DNA from: Chelatococcus sambhunathii
Lineage (GTDB): Bacteria > Pseudomonadota > Alphaproteobacteria > Rhizobiales > Beijerinckiaceae
Assembly (NCBI RefSeq): GCF_001418005.1
Contig: NZ_LIOL01000001.1
Span: 1-64,000 of the forward strand
Length of the DNA: 64,000 bases
Direction: 5' to 3'
Shown: positions 54,810 to 64,000 of the stretch, one piece after another
How positions within the stretch are numbered: position 1 is the first letter of the stretch
Layout: each line of letters starts with the position of its first letter
Made by a program: the position numbers and the translations under genes
Notes under the pieces: generated by a model
Told to the model about the DNA's origin: nothing
What the model saw: only the letters and a program-made list of their open reading frames with translations
Databases searched by the model: none

Positions 54810-55439
54810 TCAACTCTTGTCCGTCGCCAGCTTGACGCCGAGCCCGACCAGCAGCGAACCGCCCGCGATCCGCGTCAGCCTTTCGCCCCAGCCGCCCCGC
54901 CCGAGGCGCCGCATCACCGCCGAGGCCGTCAGCACGACCGCGATATCCGCCGAGGAGAAGGCGAAATTGACGATCGTGCCGAGGATGAGCAGCTGCTGCC
55001 AGACCGGCAGCCCCGCCCCGGCATCGACGAACTGCGGCAGGAAGGCGAGGAAGAACAGCGCCGCCTTGGGGTTGAGCACCTCCACCATGACGCTTTCGGC
55101 AAAGGCCCGGCGGGCCGATTTCGGAGCCGCCGCCTCCGACGCCCCGGCGTCTGCCTTCTGCAGGATCATCCTGAGGCCGAGCCAGACGAGATAGGCGGCG
55201 CCGAGCACCTTGATGACCGTGAAGGCGACGGGCACGAGCGCGAGCAGCGCCGACAGGCCGAAGGCCGTCGCCAGCACATGCGCATAGCAGCCAAGATGGA
55301 TGCCGAGCGCCGCCATGAAGCCGGCGCGCCGGCCGCGCGCGAAGGTCTGCGCCGCGGCATAGAGCATCGCCGGCCCCGGCATATAGGCGAAGACCGCGGT
55401 CGCTGCGGCAAAGGCGATGAGTGTTTCGATCGGCGGCAT
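54810..55439 (-). CDS. LysE/RhtB family transporter
   Basis: A 209-residue membrane protein with six helices. It has MPPIETLIAFAAATAVFAYM, PGPAMLYAAAQTFARGRRAG (the RhtB PGP motif), FLAFLPQFVDAGAGLPVWQQ and GSLLVGLGVKLATDK. These exporters move amino acids or related molecules outward. It sits between the two XdhC halves, an intrusion into the cofactor genes. Whether it exports something linked to the hydroxylase is not known. Confidence 0.9.
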   Translation of the reverse strand: MPPIETLIAFAAATAVFAYMPGPAMLYAAAQTFARGRRAGFMAALGIHLGCYAHVLATAFGLSALLALVPVAFTVIKVLGAAYLVWLGLRMILQKADAGASEAAAPKSARRAFAESVMVEVLNPKAALFFLAFLPQFVDAGAGLPVWQQLLILGTIVNFAFSSADIAVVLTASAVMRRLGRGGWGERLTRIAGGSLLVGLGVKLATDKS

Positions 55440-55473
55440 GTTCCCTTCCCCTGCTGCCCGGCTGCGCCGCCGC

Positions 55474-55797
55474 TCAATCGAGCGGCTCGAGATAGACCCT
55501 GATACGCCCGCCGCAGGACAGCCCGACCTTCCAGGCTGTCTCGTCGGCGACGCCGAACTCCAGCATGCGCGGGCTGCCCTCGTCGATGACCTCGAGCGCT
55601 TCCGTCACCACCGCGCCCTCGACGCACCCCCCCGAGACGGAGCCGAGGAAATTGCCCTCCCCGTCGATGACGAGATGGCTGCCGACCGGCCGTGGCGCCG
55701 AGCCCCAGGTCTCGACCACCGTGGCGATGGCGACCTCGCGGCCCTCGTGCTTCCACTTCTCCGCCTGTTTCAGGATGTCTTCCTCGTTCGCGAACAT
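55474..55797 (-). CDS. XdhC/CoxI N-terminal domain protein
   Basis: A 107-residue protein that is just the N-terminal XdhC_CoxI domain: KWKHEGREVAIATVVETWGS, APRPVGSHLVIDGEGNFLG, SVSGGCVEGAVVTEALEVI and LSCGGRIRVYLEPLD. The Cys-containing GGCVEG and CGGRI motifs are conserved. The start MFANEEDILKQAEKW at 55797 is favoured. It works with the C-terminal half at 54103-54789. The VWA gene lies 24 bp upstream. Confidence 0.87.
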   Translation of the reverse strand: MFANEEDILKQAEKWKHEGREVAIATVVETWGSAPRPVGSHLVIDGEGNFLGSVSGGCVEGAVVTEALEVIDEGSPRMLEFGVADETAWKVGLSCGGRIRVYLEPLD

Positions 55798-55820
55798 CGG
55801 TTCGTCCCTTTCCGGCGGCC

Positions 55821-57035
55821 TCAGGCCGCCGCCAGCCAGCGCCGCGGATCCTCCGCCCGGCGCGCCGGCCCGGCGAGCGCCGCGCACAGCTCTTCCATCG
55901 CGGCAAGATTATGCAGCGTCCTGAAATCGTCCACATGCGGCAGCATGGCCCTGATGCCGCGCGCCCGCGCCTCGAACCCGTCGAAGCGCAGGAGCGGGTT
56001 GAGCCACACAAGCCGGCGGCAGGAGCGGTGCAGCCGGTCCATCTCGAAGGAGAGGTCGTCGCCCACATCGCGCTCCAGCCCATCGGTGAACAGGAGAACG
56101 ACCGCTCCCTGCGCCAGCACGCGCCGCGACCAGTGCCGGTTGAAGGCTGCGAGCGAGGTGGCGATGCGCGTGCCGCCCTCCCAGTCGCGCACCAGCGCAC
56201 CGGCCCGCGCCAGCGCCTCGTCCGGGTCGCGCGCCTTGAGCTCGCGCGTGATGTTGGTGAGCCGCGTGCCGAAGACGAAGCTCGTCACCCGCCGACGACT
56301 CTCGGTGAGCGCATGCAGGAAATGCAGGAAGATGCGGCTGTACTCCGCCATCGAGCCCGAGATGTCGACCAGCGCCACCACCGGCGGGTGCTTCTCGGCC
56401 CGCTCGCGCCTGGCGAGCTCGATGAGGCCACCGCCGGCCCGCAAGGTGCGGCGCAGGCTCCGGCGCGCGTCGATGCGGCTGCCGTGCGGGTCGGCGGCGT
56501 AGCGGCGCGTCTTCACCCTGTCGGCCGGCAGGCGCAGCCGGGCGATGAGCTGACGGGCGCGGGCGATCTCGGACGCGCTCATCTGGGCGAAGTCCTTGGT
56601 CCGCAGCACCTCGCGATCGGAAACGGTGAGACGGGCGGAGAACTCGACCTCCTCGCGCACCTCTTCGGGCGGGCGGAGCGGCGGGGCCATGGCATCGGCG
56701 ATACGCGCCGCGCCCGGCGGCCGCTTGTCCTCGGTCGGACTGCCCGGCGCGATGGGACTCATCATGGCGATGAGCTTCTCGACGAGCGCCCGCCGGCGCC
56801 AGAAGAGGCGGAAGGCCTGGTCGAAAAGCGCGCTGTGCTCGTGCTTCTTCACGAAGACGGCATGCAGGATCCAGTAAAAGTCCTCGCGCCCGCCGATGCC
56901 CGCCGCGGCGACGGCCTGCACGGCATCGACGACGCTGCCCGGCCCGACCGGCAGGCCGGCAGCGCGCAGCGCCCGGGCGAAATAGGCAACGTTCTCGGTG
57001 AGCTTGCCGTCCATGCCGGCATCGATCCCCTGCAT
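55821..57035 (-). CDS. CoxE-like VWA domain protein
   Basis: A 404-residue protein with a C-terminal VWA domain carrying an intact MIDAS motif DISGSMAEYS and LLFTDGLERDVGDDLSFEMD. The N-terminal two thirds (LRAAGLPVGPGSVVDAVQAV) is helical and typical of CoxE. CoxE works with the MoxR ATPase CoxD in copper/molybdenum centre assembly of CO dehydrogenase. Here that task would be for the form II hydroxylase. Two starts seven codons apart are possible; 57035 is taken. It lies 104 bp downstream of the MoxR gene. Confidence 0.87.
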   Translation of the reverse strand: MQGIDAGMDGKLTENVAYFARALRAAGLPVGPGSVVDAVQAVAAAGIGGREDFYWILHAVFVKKHEHSALFDQAFRLFWRRRALVEKLIAMMSPIAPGSPTEDKRPPGAARIADAMAPPLRPPEEVREEVEFSARLTVSDREVLRTKDFAQMSASEIARARQLIARLRLPADRVKTRRYAADPHGSRIDARRSLRRTLRAGGGLIELARRERAEKHPPVVALVDISGSMAEYSRIFLHFLHALTESRRRVTSFVFGTRLTNITRELKARDPDEALARAGALVRDWEGGTRIATSLAAFNRHWSRRVLAQGAVVLLFTDGLERDVGDDLSFEMDRLHRSCRRLVWLNPLLRFDGFEARARGIRAMLPHVDDFRTLHNLAAMEELCAALAGPARRAEDPRRWLAAA

Positions 57036-57139
57036 CCCGGTACCATATAGGCTCTCATGCTGCGATGCACGAGCCGCCGCCGGCTGCCCGCCCTTCGTCT
57101 CGAGGGAAGGTGATCGCCGCTTTTCTGCCGAAGCGCCGG

Positions 57140-58063
57140 CTACTCCGCCGCCCTCAGGTCGGCGTGCACGGCATCGAGCATCTCCTTGACCTTCGAGCCC
57201 TGCAGCTTCTGGATGTCGTCCTGATATTTCAGGAGCACGCCGAGGGTGTCGGAGACGATGGCCGGGTCGAGCGCCACGGCGTCGAGCTCCACGAGCGCCG
57301 TGGCCCAGTCCAGTGTCTCGGCGACGCCCGGCACCTTGAACACCTCCTCGCGCCGCAGCGCCTGCACGAAGGCCACCACCTCCTTCGACAGGCGCGCCGG
57401 CGCCTGCGGCACCTTGGCCTTGAGGATGGCGAGTTCGCGCACCGCCGTCGGATAGTCCACCCAGTGGTAGAGGCAGCGCCGCTTCAGGGCGTCATGGATC
57501 TCGCGCGTGCGGTTGGAGGTGATGATGACGATGGGTGGGCGTTCCGCACGGATGGTACCGAGTTCGGGTACCGTGACCTGGGAATCCGCCAGCACCTCGA
57601 GCAGGAAAGCCTCGAAGGCTTCGTCCGCACGATCGAGTTCGTCGATGAGAAGCACCGGCGGGCCGGCGGTGTCGCCCTCGAGCGCCTGCAGCAGCGGCCG
57701 GCGCAAGAGGTAGCGCTCGGAGAAGATGTCGTGCTCGAGCTGCTCGCGGTCGACGGTGCCCGCCGCCTCGGCGAGGCGGATCGCCATCATCTGCGCCGCA
57801 TAGTTCCATTCGTAGACAGCGGAGGCGACGTCGAGCCCCTCGTAGCACTGCAGCCGCACCAGGCGGCGGCCGAGCGAGGTCGCCAGCACTTTGGCGATCT
57901 CGGTCTTGCCCACCCCTGCCTCGCCCTCGAGGAAGAGCGGCCGCTCCATCGTCAGCGCCAGGAACAGCACCGTCGCCAGCGGCCTGTCGCTGACATAGCC
58001 GGCCGATTTGAGGAGTTTGACCGTCTCGTCGATGGAGGTGGGGAGATGAAGGGGCTGGGTCAT
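57140..58063 (-). CDS. MoxR-family AAA+ ATPase (CoxD-like)
   Basis: A 307-residue AAA+ ATPase. Walker A is LEGEAGVGKTEIAKVLA, Walker B PPVLLIDELDRADEAFEAFL, sensor IVIITSNRTREIHDALKRRC. The C-terminal helical lid follows. MoxR/CoxD proteins act with VWA partners (here the CoxE-like gene) in metal-centre assembly. The start at 58063 has AAGGACCGC upstream. It lies between the medium-subunit gene (264 bp gap with a dispersed repeat) and the VWA gene. Confidence 0.92.
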   Translation of the reverse strand: MTQPLHLPTSIDETVKLLKSAGYVSDRPLATVLFLALTMERPLFLEGEAGVGKTEIAKVLATSLGRRLVRLQCYEGLDVASAVYEWNYAAQMMAIRLAEAAGTVDREQLEHDIFSERYLLRRPLLQALEGDTAGPPVLLIDELDRADEAFEAFLLEVLADSQVTVPELGTIRAERPPIVIITSNRTREIHDALKRRCLYHWVDYPTAVRELAILKAKVPQAPARLSKEVVAFVQALRREEVFKVPGVAETLDWATALVELDAVALDPAIVSDTLGVLLKYQDDIQKLQGSKVKEMLDAVHADLRAAE

Positions 58064-58185
58064 GCGGTCCTTCGTCAATGGGTGATCGGAGCGCAGGTTA
58101 CGCACAGCCGCGATGGGAGGAAAGCCGGGAGGCGCCCGTCATCGCCCACGCGGCTTGCCGCCGGACATGGCGCACACCTTCCCCG

Positions 58186-58276
58186 CCCGTCATGGCCGGA
58201 TCTGTCCCGGCCATCCACGTCCTGCACATCGAGCGGCATGTCAACGCGTGGATGCCCGGCACGAGGCCGGGCATGA
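58186..58276. repeat. Dispersed palindromic intergenic element (copy 2)
   Basis: GTCATGGCCGG, GTCCCGGCCATCCACG on the left and CGTGGATGCCCGGC, GGCCGGGCATGAC on the right form an imperfect palindrome of about 90 bp, related to that at 24881-24972. It fills most of the gap between the MoxR gene and the medium-subunit gene of the hydroxylase. Confidence 0.75.
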
Positions 58277-58327
58277 CAAGAGGAGGGCGCGTCCCTCCAG
58301 ATGAGCGCGACGGGTCTGCCCGCCCGG

Positions 58328-59134
58328 TCACCCCCGGTTCGCCGCCTTCGCCACCGCGCGGCGGGCCATGACGCCGATGAGGTGGGCGCGGTATTCCGCA
58401 TCCGCATGGATGTCGCTGTTGAGCCCGTCGGCCGGCACCGTCACGCCTTCGAGGGATTTCGGCGAGAAGCGCTTTTTCAGCGCCTCCTCCATGGCCGGCA
58501 CGCGGAAGACGCCGTCGCCGCCCGCGCCCGTCACCGCGACGCGGATGTCGCCGCCGCGCTTGGCGACGAAGACACCGACGAGCGCATAGCGCGAGGCGGG
58601 GTTGGGGAATTTCTCGTAGGCCGCCTTGCCGACGAGGGGGAAGGCGATCTTCGTCACGATCTCCCCTTCCTCCAGCGCCGTCTCGAACAGGCCCGTGAAG
58701 AACTCCTCGGCCGGGAGCTTGCGCTTGTTGGTGACGATGGTCGCCCCGAGCGCGAGGCACGCCGCCGGATAGTCCGCCGCCGGGTCGTTGTTGGCAATGG
58801 AGCCGCCGATGGTGCCGCGGTTGCGCACATGCGGGTCGCCGATGCCCTCGGCGAGTTCGCAGAGCGCCGGCAGCGCCTCGCGCACCACGGGCGACGTAGC
58901 GACGGCCGCGTGCCGCGTCATGGCGCCGATGACGAGCGAGCGACCCCTGAGCTCGATGCCCGACAGTTCCGCGACCGCATTGAGGTCGATGATGGCCGAA
59001 GGCGCGGCGAGCCGCTGCTTCATGGTCGGGAGGAGCGTGTGGCCGCCGGCGAGCAGCTTGGCATCTCCGTTCTTCGCCAGCATGTTAGCCGCCTGCCTCA
59101 GGCTCGTCGGCCGGTGGTAGTCGAAGGCGTACAT
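58328..59134 (-). CDS. Molybdenum hydroxylase FAD-binding medium subunit (CoxM-like)
   Basis: A 268-residue FAD-binding subunit of the CO-dehydrogenase/xanthine dehydrogenase type. FAD motifs are AKLLAGGHTLLPTMKQRL and NRGTIGGSIANNDPAADYPA; the C-terminal CO-dehydrogenase flavoprotein domain includes GVFVAKRGGDIRVAVTGAGG. It receives electrons from the 2Fe-2S subunit. The start MYAFDYHRPTSL at 59134 follows GGGAGAAATCC. It lies 64 bp after the large-subunit gene. The cluster order S-L-M matches form II operons (form I is M-S-L). Confidence 0.93.
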   Translation of the reverse strand: MYAFDYHRPTSLRQAANMLAKNGDAKLLAGGHTLLPTMKQRLAAPSAIIDLNAVAELSGIELRGRSLVIGAMTRHAAVATSPVVREALPALCELAEGIGDPHVRNRGTIGGSIANNDPAADYPAACLALGATIVTNKRKLPAEEFFTGLFETALEEGEIVTKIAFPLVGKAAYEKFPNPASRYALVGVFVAKRGGDIRVAVTGAGGDGVFRVPAMEEALKKRFSPKSLEGVTVPADGLNSDIHADAEYRAHLIGVMARRAVAKAANRG

Positions 59135-59198
59135 GGATTTCTCCCCGTTCCGATATCCCCGCCGCGGGGCGCGGCGGGGCCTGTCCCGATCCTGAGCC

Positions 59199-61571
<2,373 letters not shown>

Positions 61572-61641
61572 CGTTTCCTCCCAGAAACTGCAGCGCGCGG
61601 CACAGGCTCTCGGACGGCCGGCTCGACACGCGATCCGTTGT

Positions 61642-61673
61642 TCCGGCGGCGGACGGAGCCTTGCTCCGCCGGA
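61642..61673 (-). other. Intercistronic hairpin between small and large subunit genes
   Basis: TCCGGC (61642-61647) pairs with GCCGGA (61668-61673), with an inner GGAG/CTCC pair, giving a bulged stem without a U-tract. It may stabilise or modulate the mRNA between the small- and large-subunit genes. Confidence 0.4.
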
Positions 61674-61685
61674 CCGAGCGGCACG

Positions 61686-62180
<495 letters not shown>

Positions 62181-62473
62181 TCGGAACCCTCCCCTTAGGC
62201 GCGCACGTGCGTGCGGCTCGTTGCGATGGTCGCTTACGGCGACATCGGACACGGGATACCAGGATCGAGACCCCTACCCTGGAACTGGTCGAAATCCAGT
62301 CTGAACCGGCCGGAATCGGGGGTCAAGGGTTGAATGAGAACCGGCTGGCAGTCGTTTTTTGCGCTTTGCGCCGTAAAATATCGAACGTGGCGATACCTCC
62401 GTCGGAGAAAGCGGCGGACGCGGTGACCCCGCGTCGCGCCCTTCGATCCCCCGCTTACGGTAGCGTCAAGGCA
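62181..62473. promoter_or_regulatory. Region upstream of the hydroxylase cluster
   Basis: About 293 bp between the small-subunit gene and the right-edge gene, both on the minus strand. No gene was found. It must hold the promoter of the hydroxylase cluster and the end of the right-hand gene's transcript. GGTCAAGGG and TTTTTTGCGC stretches are visible, but no specific operator can be assigned. Confidence 0.4.
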
Positions 62474-64000
62474 TCAGCCCCTGCCCTGCCGCGTGACGTG
62501 GTAGCGCGTCACCTTCGCCTTCCTGTAGATGCCGCTCTTCCTGTCGATGAACTTGTAGATCTCGACGGTCTTCTTGGCGACGCCGTACCAGCGCGGGCTG
62601 GACAGGATGACCGAACCCTCGAGCGCATCGGTGGGCCCGACGGCCTTGAGCGGATGGAAGGCCGACCGAGCGGCCTGCGGCGTCTTGAAATCCCTGTACT
62701 TGATCAGCGTGCGCCTGGCTGCGTCATGGAGCGTCTTCGCCCAGGCCTCCTCCGTGTTGATGAGGGCGCCCGAGAAGCCGAACTCGCTGAACTGCCCGGC
62801 GGTTACGTCGACCGCATAGTCGACGCCGTGCTTTTTTGCGAGGACAAGGAAGTGATTCTTGGGGGCGTCGATATTGGCGTTGCTCCACAGATACATGCCG
62901 CGGACGCGCGTTTCGTAGCCCGCCCCCTTCAGCGCGGCGATGACGGGTTCGAGCGCCGCTTCGCAGCCCTCCTTCGGGCAGGACAGAAACTTCTGAATCT
63001 GCCGGTCGCCCCTCACCAGAGCCCCGATCTCCTTCAGGTCATTCGTGACGGACGGCGAGCGCAGATCCTGCGCGCCGGGGCTGAATGTCCTCACGACTTC
63101 GCTGGCAGCGTGTTTCAACCGGCCCGAACGGCCCGATCCGGCGCCCATCGGCAGGCCCGCATGCGTCGCCTTGACGCCGCGGCCGCTGGGCTTTGCGCGG
63201 CCGGCAAGAGCATCCCCGACGGCGTCGGCGGCCCCCTTCAGCGCCGACTTGCCCTTGCCGAAGGCCTTTCGCACGCCCTTGGTGAGGGTTTGCGCTCCCC
63301 CCTTGATGACGCGCCCTCCGGCGAGGACCAGAGTCTCGAGTCCGGCGGCCTTCAGCGCCTCTTTGATCTCGCCGTCGCTCAGCTCCCGGCCCGCTTCGTA
63401 GTAGGGCAGGATGGCGCTGCGTGCCAGATGAATGGCGGCTTCGAGATCGGTCTCGCCGAACGCCTCGTCCTTCAGGGGCAGGATGGCATGTGAGACGATG
63501 TCGAGGGCGCTTTCCTGCACGGCACTGTTGGCATCGAGCCCCTCCTTGTGAGGGCGTGCGGAATACGAAGCGGCCGGCAGCATCGTGTTCTGCACATCCG
63601 CCTCGAAGAACAGATCGGCATGTTGAGCGAGCCAGGCGTTACGGCCGGCCTCATCCGCGGGAACCGGGGTGACGAGGCCGCACAGCTTGTTCGACAATGC
63701 AAAGTAACGCGCCTCGCCGCCTTGGGTGATCTTCAGGAGATAGCCCTGCTGCCCCTGGGGATAGAGCATCTCGAAATGCCCGCCCTTGCTGGCCATCACC
63801 CGGCCGTGCACGGTGAGGATGGACGCGTCGTCGCCTGCCGCGATGCCCATCTGCGACAGTTTGTCGGACACCGCCTCGGAAAAGGAAGCCGCGACCTCGC
63901 CGATGTATTCGGAAAACCGCTGATCGAAGAGCTTGTTCAGATCAGGAAGTTTCTTGACCTCGTCGGGCACGTCCCGATGGAAGAACGGAAACACCGATAT
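62474..64000 (-). CDS. Large protein with C-terminal papain/transglutaminase-like Cys-His-Asp domain (partial; possible toxin/effector)
   Basis: The frame is open to the window edge (codons ATA TCG GTG at the right end), so the N-terminus is cut; about 508 residues are seen. Residue numbers count that GTG as 1. The first 160 or so are mixed, with LYPQGQQGYLLKITQGGEARY resembling dermonecrotic/secreted-toxin domains. Residues 210-290 form a Lys/Gly/Ala-rich linker. The C-terminal part has Cys344 in PKEGCEAALEP, His381 in PKNHFLVLAK and Asp396 in YAVDVTAGQF. The spacing (37 and 15) fits transglutaminase/papain-like toxins such as glutamine deamidases. No secretion gene is visible. Function is inferred. 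Confidence 0.6.
   Translation of the reverse strand: MSVFPFFHRDVPDEVKKLPDLNKLFDQRFSEYIGEVAASFSEAVSDKLSQMGIAAGDDASILTVHGRVMASKGGHFEMLYPQGQQGYLLKITQGGEARYFALSNKLCGLVTPVPADEAGRNAWLAQHADLFFEADVQNTMLPAASYSARPHKEGLDANSAVQESALDIVSHAILPLKDEAFGETDLEAAIHLARSAILPYYEAGRELSDGEIKEALKAAGLETLVLAGGRVIKGGAQTLTKGVRKAFGKGKSALKGAADAVGDALAGRAKPSGRGVKATHAGLPMGAGSGRSGRLKHAASEVVRTFSPGAQDLRSPSVTNDLKEIGALVRGDRQIQKFLSCPKEGCEAALEPVIAALKGAGYETRVRGMYLWSNANIDAPKNHFLVLAKKHGVDYAVDVTAGQFSEFGFSGALINTEEAWAKTLHDAARRTLIKYRDFKTPQAARSAFHPLKAVGPTDALEGSVILSSPRWYGVAKKTVEIYKFIDRKSGIYRKAKVTRYHVTRQGRG

Overview
This GC-rich 64 kb window looks like a chromosomal segment of an alphaproteobacterium, most likely of the order Hyphomicrobiales (Rhizobiales). 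The basis is family recognition: a DUF2336 protein, a DUF3126 protein, a usg-family protein, tandem transglutaminase-like cysteine peptidases, a second infA with a tail, ExoD, and a CIRCE element of the CTGGCACTC type. I cannot name the genus. Gene density is high. No insertion sequence, phage, CRISPR array or rRNA operon was seen.

Layout. 0-1.5 kb: the start of tuf with tRNA-Tyr and tRNA-Gly just upstream, all on the minus strand. 1.6-8 kb: rlmB, an MHS-type MFS transporter with a large periplasmic insertion, two paralogous small secreted proteins, tRNA-Thr, a glycine-rich lipoprotein, a 39-residue membrane protein and a tailed IF-1. 8-15 kb: a secreted metallo-beta-lactamase-fold protein, nadK, DUF2336, a MaoC/CitE-like pair, a flavin reductase/nitroreductase pair and a secreted protein of unknown role. 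15-24 kb: thrS, yidD, a MipA/OmpV-like outer membrane protein, an Fe-S scaffold, folE, hisI, patatin, CBS, rhomboid and PAS proteins. 24-29 kb: a double PilZ protein, two LapG-like proteases, recQ and a gamma-carbonic-anhydrase-like protein. 29-47 kb: mostly housekeeping (cysE, enoyl-CoA hydratase, Nudix, alpha/beta hydrolase, msrA/msrB, tRNA-Leu, cobD/cbiB, gpt, a CinA-like protein, sfsA, fkbM, map-radC, a GGDEF-EAL protein, exoD-like, usg-like). 47-50 kb: groES-groEL behind CIRCE, then a DoxX protein. 50-62 kb: a minus-strand cluster for a molybdenum hydroxylase of the form II CO-dehydrogenase type (small, large and medium subunits in the order S-L-M), with MoxR, VWA, XdhC halves, a molybdopterin-binding protein and a MocA-like cytidylyltransferase. 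62.5-64 kb: a large protein, cut by the window edge, whose C-terminus carries a Cys-His-Asp arrangement like papain/transglutaminase-fold toxins.

How the genes work together. The 50-62 kb cluster is the only large accessory pathway. The three structural subunits bind 2Fe-2S, molybdopterin cytosine dinucleotide and FAD. MocA-like, XdhC-like, MoxR and VWA proteins would make and insert the cofactor. The large subunit has AYRGAGR where true CO dehydrogenase has a cysteine-containing loop, so its substrate is open. A cyclic-di-GMP theme recurs: PilZ next to LapG-type proteases at 24-26 kb, and an intact GGDEF-EAL protein beside exoD at 44-46 kb.

The most unusual non-coding structures are a 21-bp-phased array of GANTC sites (32611-32749) and a duplicated groEL tail whose stop codon sits in the loop of a long hairpin (49417-49527). 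All calls rest on reading the sequence and recalled family knowledge; no database search was run.
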